From Omphiscola glabra (taxonomy: Eukaryota > Mollusca > Gastropoda > Lymnaeidae), in NCBI GenBank assembly GCA_964017045.1, contig OZ024809.1, forward strand, positions 29,719,354 to 29,783,353: DNA of 64,000 bases. The letters are read 5' to 3'. Within the stretch, counting starts at the first letter, position 1. Every line of letters begins with the position of its first letter. This document shows, piece by piece, positions 1-11,964 of the stretch. A model generated the notes under the pieces. That model saw only the letters and a program-made list of their open reading frames with translations. It did not search any database and was not told the origin of the DNA. The translations under genes were made by a program, and so were the position numbers.

Positions 1-109
1 ATTCTGTAATTTTTGTGATTTGCATGTGTGGGGCGTGGCAACGTCTAAAACGGCACCCCGAGGCGTAACGAAATTTAGGTTTTTTGAGAGTTCTCCTATA
101 CCAGCGTCT

Positions 110-325
110 CTAATATTTCTAAGTGTATCTCTTTTCCCTTCCAAGTTCTCTGACATATTTTGTCTCTAATACTCAAACACTCTAAAAAGGTCTGCATTGA
201 CTCTATTCTAAGTGTGTCTCTTTTCACTTCCAAATTCTCAGATCGCATCATACCTAATACTCAAACAGTCTCAAAGGTCTGCATTGACTCTATTCTAAGT
301 CTGTCTCTTTCCCCTTCAATTTAAT
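110..325. repeat. two-copy ~106-bp tandem duplication
   Basis: The phrases CTCTATTCTAAGTGTGTCTC and TAATACTCAAACA recur about 106 bp apart, giving a little over two copies. It lies in the intron just before the terminal receptor exon. No coding potential is seen. Confidence 0.6.
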
Positions 326-391
326 CAGTAAGATAAAATTTATTGACAAGAATCGCAATAATGGTTTTATTTACATTGATTTTATTTCCAG

Positions 392-530
392 ATGGATCTA
401 CTACACCGTGGCCTACGTCATGTCCCAGGCTAAAGTCTTCCTCACCCCTCTCCCCTGGCTGATCTTCCCGGACATCAGAGAGCGTATCAAGACTTGGAGA
501 CCGTGGCACTGTGCCAAACCCTGGCGTTGA
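392..530 (+). CDS. terminal exon of 7TM chemoreceptor-like GPCR, copy 1 (5' part outside window)
   Basis: The exon follows a good acceptor (TTTATTTCCAG). Its first base completes an Arg codon, as in the other two receptors here. It encodes TM7 and the start of the cytoplasmic tail, including VAYVMSQAKVFLTPLPWLIF and the membrane-exit motif FPDIRER. It aligns residue for residue with the last exons of the receptors at 11763-11934 and 20144-20315 up to the HCAKP motif. There it reads a short WR and stops. The paralogues read on in G(L/I)D and continue for about 13 more residues; here that tail is present only in the +1 frame, so one extra base in a C run explains the early stop. Exon 1 would lie left of the window. 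The gene may be functional with a short tail, a pseudogene, or affected by an assembly error. Confidence 0.8.
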
Positions 531-1254
531 CTTGACACTTGTCTTTAGCAACCGTACATCCGTGGATTGTCAAATTGTGGTGGGAATTCATTATACATGA
601 TAAACGAAAGCAATGAATCAAGTATAAGAGATGCGTGGATATATAATATATATATATAATATTTAACTTCATTCCGTATAATTTAACACATTCCTTTCAG
701 TATTCTATTAAGTTAAACAATTTTTTGTCAGTATTTAACCATAATCATGTTCTGTACAATTTGAAAAAAGATAAACACATGTTGTTTTCATTGTTAAATT
801 TTAAACGTCATAATATTAAATATGCGTACTGTAATCTATTTATATAAGATAAATAATTTAATAGATGTATATCAGATAAATACTAGTATAGCTATAACAA
901 CGGTAGAAACACTATAACAAGCATTGTAACAGTAAACAATGTAGATAGGATGAATTGTTTTGTGTTGTATTGTCCTTTCAAAATGTTGTATGGCAAATTA
1001 CATGTATACTGCAACGATTGAGAGATGCAATGTTTTTATTCTCATGTCACTATGAACCTTACAACTTTTAGAAAAAGTGCATACTAATTACCTGGCATAA
1101 GTATGCACTCAGCTCTGGATAAAAATAGATGCAGCAAATTAAACACAATAATTTTTCTTTTGTAGTTTTTTTAACAATAACTTTTTTTTTTTTTAAATGA
1201 CCAAAGTTATTTCGAAAACACGTCGAAAAGAGAAATTGTCAATTATATTGCGTT
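531..1254. other. AT-rich intergenic sequence
   Basis: No open frame of note and no recognised repeat. It contains short AT runs only, and probably includes the 3' UTR of the preceding receptor exon. Confidence 0.5.
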
Positions 1255-4200
1255 TTGACCTTAATATAGAATCACTTGAATAGACTTTAGTATAGAGTAA
1301 GTTCACTTGACTTTAGTATAGTCAGTTCACTTTACTTTAGTATATAATCAGTTCATTAGACTTTAGTGTAGAATCAGTTCATAGACTTTAGTATAGAATC
1401 AGTTCATTGGACTTTAGTGTAGACTCAGTTCACTAGACTTTAGTTTAGAATCAGTTCACTAGACTTTAGTATAGAATCAGTTCACTTGACTTTAGTATAG
1501 AATCAGTTCACTTGACTTTAGTATAGAATCAGTTCACTAGATATTTGGTATAGAATCAGTTTACTTGACTTTAGTATAGAATCAGTTCACTTGACTTTAG
1601 TATAGAATCAGTTCACTTGACTGTAGTAGAGAATCAGTTCACTAGACTTTAGTATAGAATCAGTTCGCTAGACTTTAGTATAGAATCAGTTCACTTGACT
1701 TTAGTATAGAATCAGTTCATTTGACTTTTGTATAGAATCAGTTCACTAGACTTAAGTATAGAATCAGTTCACTTGACTTTAGTATAGAATCAGTTCACTT
1801 GACTTTAGTATAGAATCAGTTCACTAGACTTTAGTATAGAATCAGTTCACTAGACTTTAGTATATAATCAGTTCACTAGACTTTAGTATAGAATCAGTTC
1901 ACTTGACTTTAGTATAGAATCAGTTTATTAGACTTTAGTGTAGAATCAGTTCACTAGACTTTAGTATAGAATCAGTTCACTTGACTTGAGTATAGAATCA
2001 GTTCACTTGACTGTAGTAGAGAATCATTTCACTAGACTTTAGTGTAGAATCAGTTCACTTGACTTTAGTATAGAATCAGTTCACTTGACTTTAGTATAGA
2101 ATCAGTTCACTAGACTATAGTATAGAATCAGTTCACTAGACTTTAGTATATAATCAGTTCACTAGACTTTAGTGTAGAATCAGTTCACTTGACTTTAGTA
2201 TAGAATCAGTTCACTTGACTTTAGTATAGAATCAGTTCACTTGACTTTAGTATAGAATCAGTTCACTTGACTTTAGTGTAGAATCAGTTCGCTAGACTTT
2301 AGTATATAATCAGTTCACTAGACTTTAGTATAGAATCAGTTCATTAGACTTTAGTTTAGAATCAGTTCACTTGACTTTAGTATAGAAACAGTTCACTTGA
2401 CTTTAGTATAGAATCAGTTCACTTGACTTCAGTATAGAATCAGTTCACTTGACTTTAGTATAAAATCAGTTCACTAGACTTTAGTATAGAATCAGTTTAC
2501 TAGACTTTAGTATACAATCAGTTCACTAGACTTTAGTGTTGAATCAGTTCACTTGACTTTAGTATAGAATCAGTTCACTTGACTTTAGTATAGAATCAGT
2601 TCACTTGACTTTAGTATAGAATCAGTTCACTTGACTTTAGTATAGAATCAGTTCACTAGACTTTAGTATAGAATCAGTTCACTTGACTTTAGTATAGAAT
2701 CAGTTCACTTGACTTTAGTATAGAATCAGTTCACTAGATATTTGGTATAGAATCAGTTTACTTGACTTTAGTATAGAATCAGTTCACTTGACTTTAGTAT
2801 AGAATCAGTTCACTTGACTGTAGTAGAGAATCAGTTCACTAGACTTTAGTATAGAATCAGTTCGCTAGACTTTAGTATAGAATCAGTTCACTTGACTTTA
2901 GTATAGAATCAGTTCATTTGACTTTTGTATAGAATCAGTTCACTAGACTTAAGTATAGAATCAGTTCACTTGACTTTAGTATAGAATCAGTTCACTTGAC
3001 TTTAGTATAGAATCAGTTCACTAGACTTTAGTATATAATCAGTTCACTATACTTTAGTATAGAATCAGTTCACTTGACTTTAGTATAGAATCAGTTTAGT
3101 AGACTTTAGTGTAGAATCAGTTCACTAGACTTTAGTATAGAATCAGTTCACTAGACTTTAGTGTAGAATCAGTTCACTTGACTTTAGTATAGAATCAGTT
3201 CACTAGACTTTAGTATAGAATCAGTTCACTTGACTGTAGTAGAGAATCAGTTCACTTGACTTTAGTATAGAATCAGTTCACTTGACTTTAGTATAGAATC
3301 AGTTCACTTGACTTGAGTATAGAATCAGTTCACTTGACTGTAGTAGAGAATCATTTCACTAGACTTTAGTGTAGAATCAGTTCACTTGACTTTAGTATAG
3401 AATCAGTTCACTTGACTTTAGTATAGAATCAGTTCACTAGACTTTAGTATAGAATCAGTTCACTAGACTTTAGTATATAATCAGTTCACTAGACTTTAGT
3501 GTAGAATCAGTTCACTTGACTTTAGTATAGAATCAGTTCACTTGACTTTAGTATAGAATCAGTTCACTTGACTTTAGTATAGAATCAGTTCACTTGACTT
3601 TAGTATAGAATCAGTTCACTTGACTTTAGTGTAGAATCAGTTCGCTAGACTTTAGTATATAATCAGTTCACTAGACTTTAGTATAGAATCAGTTCATTAG
3701 ACTTTAGTATAGAATCAGTTCACTTGACTTTAGTATAGAAACAGTTCACTTGACTTTAGTATAGAATCAGTTCACTTGACTTCAGTATAGAATCAGTTCA
3801 CTTGACTTTAGTATAAAATCAGTTCACTAGACTTTAGTATAGAATCAGTTTACTAGACTTTAGTATACAATCAGTTCACTAGACTTTAGTGTAGAATCAG
3901 TTCACTTGACTTTAGTATAGAATCAGTTCACTTGACTTTAGTATAGAATCAGTTCACTTGACTTTAGTATAGAATCAGTTCACTTGACTTTAGTATAGAA
4001 TCAGTTCACTTGACTTTAGTATAGAAACAGTTCACTTGACTTTAGTGTAGAATCAGTTCACTAGACTTTAGTGTAGAATCAATTCACTAGACTTTAGTAT
4101 AGAATCAGTTCACTTGACTTTAGTATAGAATCAGTTCACTTGACTTTAGTATAGAATCAGTTCACTAGACTTTAGTATAGAATCAGTTCTATTAACTTTA

Positions 4201-4320
4201 GTATAGAGTAAGTTCACTCGCTTTTAGTTTAGCATCAGTTCACTTGACTTTAGAATAGAGTCGGCTAACTTGACTTTAGTATAGAATAATAGAATCAGGT
4301 CACTTGACCTTAGTTTAGAA
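1255..4320. repeat. 26-bp satellite-like tandem array, ~118 units, with higher-order structure
   Basis: The unit is 26 bp and contains TTTAGTATAGAATCAGTTCA followed by CTTGAC or CTAGAC. Units are mostly identical except for a T/A switch (TTGAC against TAGAC) and sporadic substitutions. Rare variants recur in the same order far apart: the AGATATTTGGTA variant at ~1539 and ~2736, the GTAGTAGAGAATCATTT variant at ~2012 and ~3339, and TATAAAATC at ~2461 and ~3812. This shows a duplication of roughly 1.2-1.35 kb on top of the 26-bp period. It is noncoding. Confidence 0.95.
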
Positions 4321-4483
4321 TCGGTTCATTAAAATAATAATGATAAATTAAAAACGTCCCCTTATAACTACTTCCACCTTACCCAAGCTTGAGAACCACT
4401 CAATAAACTGAAATAAATTCAAAAACATTTTAACAAAAAATATTTAAAGCTATCATACTACAAGACATTGTTTTAAAAAAACA

Positions 4484-4690
4484 TTCAACACCCCCCACCC
4501 CCACCCCCCACATATATGACTAGTGACACCAGACCCAAGATTGAGGACCTCTCAATAAACTTAATGAAAATTATTTGAAAGCCATCATAATACACGATAA
4601 GTATTTACAAACAACCCCACCCCCACCCCCCACATATATGACTAGTGACACCAGACCCAAGATTGAGGACCTCTCAATAAACTTTTTTAA
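4484..4690. repeat. two-copy ~127-bp direct repeat
   Basis: CATATATGACTAGTGACACC and GATTGAGGACCTCTCAATAA occur twice, about 127 bp apart, each preceded by a CCCCCACCC tract. A weaker related fragment with GAGAACCACTCAATAAACT lies just upstream, near 4391. Confidence 0.75.
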
Positions 4691-4864
4691 AAATTGTTAT
4701 ACTACAAAACTACAAAAGCACTAATTTAAAATATACACTACAAGACAATTAATACAACAAATACCTATTAAATTATCCCACTACCATCGACTTATACAAT
4801 ATTAATTTTTTTAACACTACAAGGCACAAATTTTGAGAACAACTTAATATAAATTCAAAATATT

Positions 4865-5110
4865 ATTTTTAGTTGTCTTATATAGCGCGGTACCCCAGGG
4901 CTGGGCTCACAGCGCTGTACATAAAAATATTAGAACAGGAGACATAATCGTGACAATAAAATAAAAGACATTTATGTAATAAAGAACAGCTGTATAAAGA
5001 CAAAACAAAAACTATTGCATATTCACCCCAACCACCCCAGAACTTTTACATGACAAGCCATGGATGGCGGCCAGCAGCATCGTTTATCGGTCAGATGTGG
5101 GGAATCAGTC
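4865..5110. repeat. probable dispersed repeat (short interspersed type)
   Basis: The segment carries TATAGCGCGGTACC and CACAGCGCTGTACAT, then an A-rich stretch. It recalls the AAGCGCTTGT type of molluscan interspersed repeat seen again near 12.4 kb and 22.3 kb. The relation rests on short motifs only. Confidence 0.35.
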
Positions 5111-5433
5111 GGGATAATATCACTGTATTAAAACCTTAAATTATACAAGAATATTCATATTTAAAATACCCACTACAAGTCAATTCATACACATTAAATT
5201 ATCGTACGACCAGCCAGCAAGTATTAAAAATTTACTTTGAAAATGAAACTATTAGAGAACTATCACACAACAAAGGGATGTAATTAAATAAAAGCAAAGG
5301 TCGATTATCACCCCCTAATTAACAACGCCATGCCCGCCCTAACCCGCCAACCTCCTTAAGGAGATGTTATACTATATTTGCGCCGTCACCTCCTTAAAAA
5401 TAAGGCTTGAAAACGCCATACCATACTACTGAT

Positions 5434-6005
5434 GTCCTCAAACTGGAGATTGAAGAAGACGTCCTCAGCCTAGAAATTTTAGGAGACGTCCTGTACCTGG
5501 AGATTGTAGGAGACGTCCTGTACCTGGAGATTATAGGAGACGTCTTGTACCTGGAGATCATAGGAGACGTCCTGTACCTGGAGATTGTAGGAGATGACCT
5601 GTACCTGGAGATTGTAGGAGACGTCCTCGGCCTAGAGATTGTAGGAGACGTCCTGTACCTAGAGATTGTAGGAGACGTCCTGTACCTGGAGATTATAGGA
5701 GACGTCTTGTACCTGGAGATCATAGGAGACGTCCTGTACCTGGAGATTGTAGGAGATGACCTGTACCTGGAGATTGTAGGAGACGTCCTCGGCCTAGAGA
5801 TTGTAGGAGACGTCCTGTACCTAGAGATTGTAGGAGACGTCTTGTACCTGGAGATTGTTGGAGACGTCCTGTAGCTGGAGATTGTAGGAAACGTCCTCAG
5901 CTTAGAGATTGTAGGTGAAATCCTATACATGGAGATTGTAGGAGACGTCCTCAGCTTAGAGATTGTAGGAGACGTCTTGTACCTGGAGAATGTAGGAGAC
6001 GACTT
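5434..6005. repeat. 27-bp minisatellite, ~21 units, open on both strands
   Basis: The unit includes CTGGAGATTGTAGGAGACGT and is 27 bp, so it keeps frame as nine codons: LEIVGDVLY on plus and SPTISRYRT on minus. A block of six units (162 bp), marked by the GDDLYLEIV and GDVLGLEIV variants, occurs twice. Both long frames are by-products of the repeat, and no splice sites or unique domains flank them. Confidence 0.9.
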
Positions 6006-6157
6006 CATACTGGAGATTATATGAGCCATTTTGGAAAATGTGTAACGATCTAGGCAAATGTGTGAGATGGGTGGGATTGCCTTGAATACGAAATATAAAA
6101 CTCTGGGTAATGGGAAATCCGAAGAAAAACGAAACGAGACAATAAGAAAAAACTAAT

Positions 6158-6232
6158 AAAACGGGGTCCCCAAAGTCTCTAGCACGGGGTCCCCAAAGTC
6201 TCTAGCACGGGGTCCCCAAAGTCTCTAGCATG
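6158..6232. repeat. 23-bp tandem repeat, 3 copies
   Basis: Three near-perfect copies contain GGGGTCCCCAAAGTCTCTAG. Confidence 0.85.
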
Positions 6233-6239
6233 GTGTCTT

Positions 6240-7170
6240 GAATGCCTCAGTACGCCTGAATAGTCTTTTTATCTGGGTAATCCGTACACCGGTATAGTAA
6301 ATCGTTTAAGAACTTTGTCACAAAAATCTTCTCACCCCCCTCTCCCATGAATTCACTTGGCCATCTCACTCAAAGCCACCTCCGAGCTAACCCTTCCCAC
6401 TTTGCAACTAAACCCTGTGAGCGTAGCCGCTGTTAGACCTGCCTTTACGCTATTTAAATTTCAAAATAGGATATCATAAGGTTTTCTTTTTAACTCCGAG
6501 ACGTGTCAGCCTGTATAAGCTATAACGTTTTTATAACAACGTTTGTAAGCGCTGCTGTCTAATGCCCTATGCGGGCTCTGCGGGGCGGCGATTTGCTGAC
6601 AGTTTCAGTGAACACCTACGCAACATGGCTCAGGATAAGCAATGCGCTGTCTCTTCTCACTTCGTCAGAAGTACACACAAAGGTGCGATGGATGTGTCAA
6701 TTAACGAAAACACCTATTAAATTTCATCGTCTGCTAAGTAAAGGGGCGATCATTTTTTTAATAGATTTTGGGAACATCTACTTGACAATGCCATAAAATC
6801 ACAGAAATTGCTAAACAAAATTGTGATATTACTTTTATAAAAGTTAATGTATCATATGATAGTTTTGAATTATAACAACTATGTTATTGTATAAGAAACG
6901 TTATTTTATTATTATTTTAAAATTATTGTTTTATATCTACTAGGTATACTATTAATTATAAAATAATTATCAGTTTTATAATAAAGTCAAGTTTATTGTG
7001 GAAAGTTGACTTGACTTGTACTATCTTCACACGACCATTTCAATTTGGTCCCAAGTTTATGGTACAGTTGTGCACTAGGTCTCCGACATCTTCGCCCATC
7101 TTCCACTAATGTCTCATAGCTTTAGATATTTCGTGGCTAAAAATAAAGCGTCAGAAATCAAGCGATGGAA
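6240..7170. other. unique sequence, no gene recognised
   Basis: An open frame of 75 codons at 6569-6796 (plus) has no recognisable domain. The rest is AT-rich. Nothing else is seen. Confidence 0.4.
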
Positions 7171-7174
7171 TCTA

Positions 7175-7420
7175 AATTGTACGCTAGCCGTGTCTATTGT
7201 CTGACCACTTCATCATAATTCATGTGCAATCATGTTTTTGTACGCTAGCCGTATCTATTGTCTGACCACTTCATCATACTTCATGTGCAATCATGTTTTT
7301 GTACGCTAGCCGGGTCAATTGTCTGACCACTTCATCATACTTCATGTGCAATCATGTTTTTGTACGCTAGCCGTGTCAATTGTCTGACCACTTCTTCATA
7401 CTTCATGTATAATCCATGTG
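7175..7420. repeat. ~61-bp tandem repeat, 4 copies
   Basis: GTACGCTAGCCG followed by TGTCTGACCACTTCATCATA recurs four times with few changes. The last copy decays after CTTCATGTATAATC. Confidence 0.85.
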
Positions 7421-7677
7421 TGTTTTTTTAACGAGCATCCCAATTCTTCGTTAATTGAAATACATTGAAAAGATAGCAAAGAAATTATTTCTTTTAAACG
7501 TGTATTTTTCAACCATCAACTTAGTTGTTGCCAATTCCTGACGTAATGGAATATTCGTATTTATTTTTTAAAAGACTATGTGTCCAAACAACCGTTTCTG
7601 TACACCTTTATTTATATAGATAATCAACGTTCGTTTGTGGCGAAACCATTGCTCCTAGTGGTTAGAACAAGTGATAT

Positions 7678-7728
7678 CTCTATCTCTCTCTCTCTCTTTC
7701 TCCCTCTCTCTTTCTCTCTCTCTCACCC
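7678..7728. repeat. CT-rich microsatellite
   Basis: Imperfect (CT)n tract. Confidence 0.9.
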
Positions 7729-8107
7729 GTCTTCCTTTCAACGGTCGACTTTTTTGTAGGAAACGCCCACTTTCAAACTGGTACTATGTTGACGTCACGA
7801 CGCAGATAGAACCTTGTAGCACGTTTCGATTGATGCTTGTTCGACTCTGACTGATATATCAAATAGGTTACGAGATGTTTTAACAAAATGAAACAAAAAT
7901 GTCATGTGACTAGACAACATGTCAACGAATATAAGTATCCTTGTTGTGCAACAACATTTATTCCGCAGGACACAAAAAGAGAAAATCACTACACATTTTA
8001 GAGACTATGGCAATATTTTAAAAAAAATAATAATAATCGGAATACGATTACTGACTGCGATACCACTGCTGTAACAGCAAGCTCTTCTGTCTATTTACAC
8101 ATTTAAT

Positions 8108-8131
8108 ATGTGTGTGTGTGTGTGTGTGTGC
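8108..8131. repeat. (TG)n microsatellite
   Basis: Uninterrupted TG dinucleotides after ATATG. Confidence 0.9.
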
Positions 8132-8433
8132 AGAGAAACATCCCCAGATCTGAAGGTTTGTGGCGCAACCTGCTATGTGGCTGAATAATTGTATAGAACA
8201 TTGAGCGGTGCTCTTACATTAGAGAGAAAGTAAGTAGTAACTATTTTTTCATTACATTTCTTTTTAATTTTCAAATATCCATAATCATATTGTTGCAACA
8301 CAAATATCTGATATATTCTGTCTAACTTAATATAATTTTCTTCGTAATTTTAGATAAAGAACAGTCTCAGAAGTCTAGGAGCAATTCGAATTCACAATAG
8401 CAATTATTAGCACAGTTATAAAACCTATCTGTG

Positions 8434-8437
<4 letters not shown>

Positions 8438-8472
<35 letters not shown>

Positions 8473-8500
8473 AAATATATATACAATATATATATATATT
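8438..8500. repeat. (AT)n microsatellite
   Basis: Near-perfect AT dinucleotides broken once by GTATAA. Confidence 0.9.
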
Positions 8501-8664
8501 AAATGCATCAACAATGGTTGACTGTTGAGAGGCTAGACTTCAAGTAGTTTTAACAATCATCTTTGTCAAAATTTTTGACTGAAATTCAGAAAAATAAATT
8601 TCTGAAGAAGTAAAAAAAAAATTCGCCCATGGCGGTGTTGATCTAAGACACACCTCTTACCTTC

Positions 8665-9275
8665 CAAATGGTAAACCAGGTCTATGTCTGGCCGTCTTGG
8701 TCTCTTTGTTCACGTCCAGGTATTTTGGTGTTGACAGACGTCTCTGTGAGGTCGCACAGGTCTCCGAGTGGACGTCCATGTGTCTGTATGGTAACACATG
8801 GATATGTATTGTCCCCGACGTCTTTGTGTGCCTTTGTGTGGACAAATCTCTATGTGGTCGCCCAGGTCTCTGTTTGTGGTTTCCCAAATCTCTTCGCCCA
8901 GGTCTCTGTGTAAGGTCGCCCATGTTTCTGTGTTGTCGCCCATGTTTCTGTGTTGTCGCCCATGTTTCTGTGTTCTCGCCCAGGTTTCTGTGTGGTCGCC
9001 CATGTCTATGTGTTGTCGCCAATGTTAATGTGTTGTCGCCTATGTTTCTGTGTGGTCGCTCAGGTTTATGTGTTGTCGCCCATGTTTCTGTGTTGTCGCC
9101 CATGTTTCTGTGTTGTCACCCATGTTCCTGTGTTGTCACCCATGTTTCTGTGTTGTCGCCAGTGTTTCTGGGTTGTCGCTCATGTTTCTATGTTGTCGCC
9201 CATGTTTCTGTGTTGTCGCCCTTGTTTCTGTGTTTCCGCCCATGTTTCTGTGGGGTCACCCATGTCTCTTAATGA
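8665..9275. repeat. 20-bp minisatellite, ~30 units
   Basis: The core unit is CATGTTTCTGTGTTGTCGCC. It is well preserved at 8920-9275 and increasingly diverged toward 8665 (CAGGTCTCTGTGTGGTCGCC types). Because 20 is not a multiple of three and the unit lacks stops, several overlapping frames are open on both strands. These are not genes. Confidence 0.92.
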
Positions 9276-9740
9276 TCTCCTGCAGTTACAATGAACACAG
9301 AAAATTATTTTTTTTTTGTTGTCAGTCACTTTTGTTTTATAAACCTATAAGTCTAAAGCCTAGACTTCTTCGTTTGAAAAAAAAACTACAGAATAACAAC
9401 TCACAGATTATCTGTAGGGATTAGCAATAATCAAAACACATCGGTTCAATCTGAAATCGTCTCATTAATACATTTAAGGTTTTATTTATCTTGAAATCTC
9501 TCAATAGCTGGTCGGTAATTCTACTTTGATGTGAGCCAGTGTGGTGGGACTTAACCTAGACGAAAACATGTTCACAATTATTATTTTTTTTGCGAAAGAT
9601 TTTTACAAACAAATTGTTACTGCTATGTATGTGCGGAAATACATTTTTAGAAGCCATGTTTTATGAAAAAAAAATTGTGTTAAAATAGATACATTACTTA
9701 AAGCGATGTGAAGCTTTCAGATCTTAAAAATGACAAACCC

Positions 9741-9930
9741 TTCATCTTCATTATCATAATCATTATGTCCCTTAGTCCTTGGACCGTTGGGGCGCCACAG
9801 ATGAAATGAAAACTATCCTTCTCCATTCCTCTCGGTCTTCTGCACTATGCACAGCATCGCCTAGTTTTAGTCCCGTCCACTCTTTGATGTTATCTTCCCA
9901 TCTTTTTCTCTGTCTTCCTATTCTTCATCC
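9741..9930 (-). mobile_element. 3' end of a non-LTR retrotransposon (same family as 31870-32483)
   Basis: On the minus strand this encodes the extreme C-terminus of a LINE polyprotein, including WEDNIKEWTGLKLGD and SAEDREEWRRI, then SSVAPQRSKD and a stop. A short ATAATGA-type tail follows. It matches the plus-strand copy at 31870-32483 almost base for base, including the GTTGGGGCGCCACAGATGA segment. It is a 5'-truncated insertion lying about 140 bp upstream of the receptor start codon at 10074. Confidence 0.85.
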
Positions 9931-10073
9931 TCCTTATTCATGTATATATTTATTTTTTGCCCCAAACTCAATAACACTAAAATATATTTTTAATTACTTT
10001 TTACCTACAATATTCCGACAATATCCTCACATTGATATCTGTTTGTTTTATTTTTTAAATTCAGGACCATAAA

Positions 10074-10912
10074 ATGAATATGAGTGCTTCCGGTATCTTT
10101 AACGTTTCTGTAGGGAACCCACAGTACACAATTTCTCTAATGTATACTTTACGGCAAGCGAAGTACGTCGCTGATTACGTAGCGGTCGGTTTAGGACCTG
10201 TACTAAACCTGTGGCTACTGCTTGGTATCCTGACGGCAAAGGACATCCGCTCACGCATGCGCAATAAAATCATTTGCAGCTTCGGCGTGCTCCACCTTCT
10301 GAACATCTCGGTCTTCATACCGCTGCAGCTGGCGAGATTTCGCTTATACGAGCTTCGTGAAATTAGGAGCTGCCTATTCGATCAAGTGCTCACCTTTTTC
10401 AAACTTATGCAGGAGTGTGTCTCCAACTGGACGCTGGTGCTGATGGTCGTGGTTTTCATTGCCCGAATTCGCGACCTCGAGCCCCGTATGGGATCGACCG
10501 TTTTGACGACCACACGTGGGACAGACGCCATCTTGGCCTTACCTTGGGTAGTTTCCATGCTCGCCGTCCCAGGAATCACAGGCTCAACTTTTTATCCTTT
10601 CACGCGGGCCGAAAATGTCTCCTACATTGAAGGGTGTGTCTTCACGAACTCGGAAGCGTTCGTCATTATTAAAACCCTGGTAACGGCTGCGCCCCTGATG
10701 GTTGCCGCGGCGCTCCTGGTGGCGGCTGTGGTGTTAAGGCGGCGCCGATTCATGAGAGGATTGTGCAGTGACTTGCAGGCTGAGCTCTTAGATCGAGGAC
10801 CGGAAGTCGACGACCATTTTGGATACACGGCGGCCGTTGTCGTGACGTTCGTGTGTGATTTTGCCGATATATTCGTAATTTTTGATCTCATCGAAATGAA
10901 GATGACTCAAAG
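10074..10912 (+). CDS. 7TM chemoreceptor-like GPCR copy 2, exon 1
   Basis: Encodes residues 1-279 of a 336-residue class A-like receptor; residue 280 (Arg) is split across the intron. Predicted membrane segments: TM1 ~33-54, TM2 ~66-87, TM3 ~112-131, TM4 ~151-170, TM5 ~195-221 and TM6 ~250-274. Cys100 just before TM3 and Cys188 in the second outer loop fit the conserved disulfide. N-X-S/T sequons occur at 2, 10 and 181. The TM3 end reads ARIRD where DRY is usual. The basic RRRR run after TM5 and the loop LLDRGPEVDDHFGY are shared with copy 3. The exon ends CAAAG|GTAACA. Signals of such families go through G proteins at the plasma membrane; the ligand is unknown. The molluscan chemoreceptor-type label is inferred from clustering and divergence, not from a database match. 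Confidence 0.9.
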
Positions 10913-11762
10913 GTAACATCATCTTTCCATTTTTTAATATTGTTTTTAATTTCGCTGAGTCAAGCTTAACCACTACCTCCCACCAAATTGGTTTATCTTA
11001 CCGTAATTTTAACAAAAACTTATTCTCAGCTTTTCTTGTTCATTCACCTCCATTTGCAACTTGTTTGAAGTTGTCTCAAAGCTAAATAGGCATTATTTTT
11101 TAAGAACTAGATTCTTAATTAAAAAAAATTGGGGGGGTGGGGGTTGAGGGGATGATATTTTAGACGATTTCGACTAAAATTGAATATAAATATTTCCACA
11201 AATAACATAATTTCACGGGGGGGGGGGGGGGGGGAGGAAATGGATTTTTAAATTGTCAATCCTGCGCTTCACATTATAATTCATATTTTTTGTTTAAGTA
11301 ATTAAATAAACTGGTCAAATACGTCGTTAAACAATAAAACATAGTTCTAAAGTTTGTAAGGAAAGACACATTGCCTAACTTTCGTTTCTCATATGTTTCA
11401 CAACTCTCCAAACTTCAACAAGGAAATGAGCGAAACAAAGTATCGGGGAAATACAAAGAAAAAAAAGTTACGCAGCCAAAAAAAATCAACGAACGTGTCG
11501 GCAAGAAGCCTTCGTCAGCGAGCAAACAAATAGCAAAAACATAATTTAATTTTTAAAAATCACTTAGCTGAAATGTAGTATCCGAAAAGACAGCAAGAGA
11601 AATGTGATGATTAAAATTGTTATGTCCTGATTGCAGTGCCCCCCCCCCCCTTTTTTTTTCCTTATTCCCAATAAACTTTAACAAATTCCGTTCTGTTTCA
11701 TCTGTTCATTAGATGACCTGGAAACAAAAGTTTGAGCACAATATTTTACCAATTATTTTTAG
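10913..11762 (+). other. intron of GPCR copy 2
   Basis: GT-AG intron of 850 bp, phase 2. It contains an ~18-bp poly-G run at ~11217 and, at ~11461-11545, a dispersed-repeat fragment (AACGAACGTGTCGGCAAGAA, then GCCTTCGTCAGCGA) found again at ~15885-15955. Confidence 0.8.
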
Positions 11763-11934
11763 AATGATCTACATGGAAGTCGCATACATCATTGCCCAGA
11801 CCAAAGTGTTCTTGTTGGCGCTGACCTGGCTGATCTTTCCGGACATCAGAGGCCGTGTCAGGACCTGGCGACCTTGGCACTGTGCAAAGCCTGGACTGGA
11901 CCATACACTCGTCTTGAGGAAAGTACCTTCTTAG
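11763..11934 (+). CDS. 7TM chemoreceptor-like GPCR copy 2, exon 2
   Basis: Acceptor TTATTTTTAG; the first base joins AG of exon 1 to make Arg280, and the exon encodes residues 281-336. It supplies TM7 (~284-304, AYIIAQTKVFLLALTWLIF) and a short basic tail with PDIRGRVRTWRPWHCAKPG. The canonical NPxxY at the end of TM7 is replaced by a WLIFPDIR-type motif that is conserved in all three copies here. The stop at 11932-11934 is followed after about 30 bp by a trinucleotide-rich array. Confidence 0.9.
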
Positions 11935-11964
11935 ACTTTTGAATCGACGTGAACGTGACCCGGT

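Noticed and set aside
1255..4320. CRISPR-like regular repeats
   Set aside because: Units are contiguous 26-mers with no unique spacers, in a eukaryotic genome.
5394..6029. Long overlapping open frames (211 codons minus, 155 codons plus)
   Set aside because: Both come from a 27-bp tandem unit without stops. No unique sequence, splice sites or domain.
9779..10072. 97-codon plus-strand frame just upstream of receptor copy 2
   Set aside because: It is the antisense of the LINE 3' end at 9741-9930 plus AT-rich spacer.
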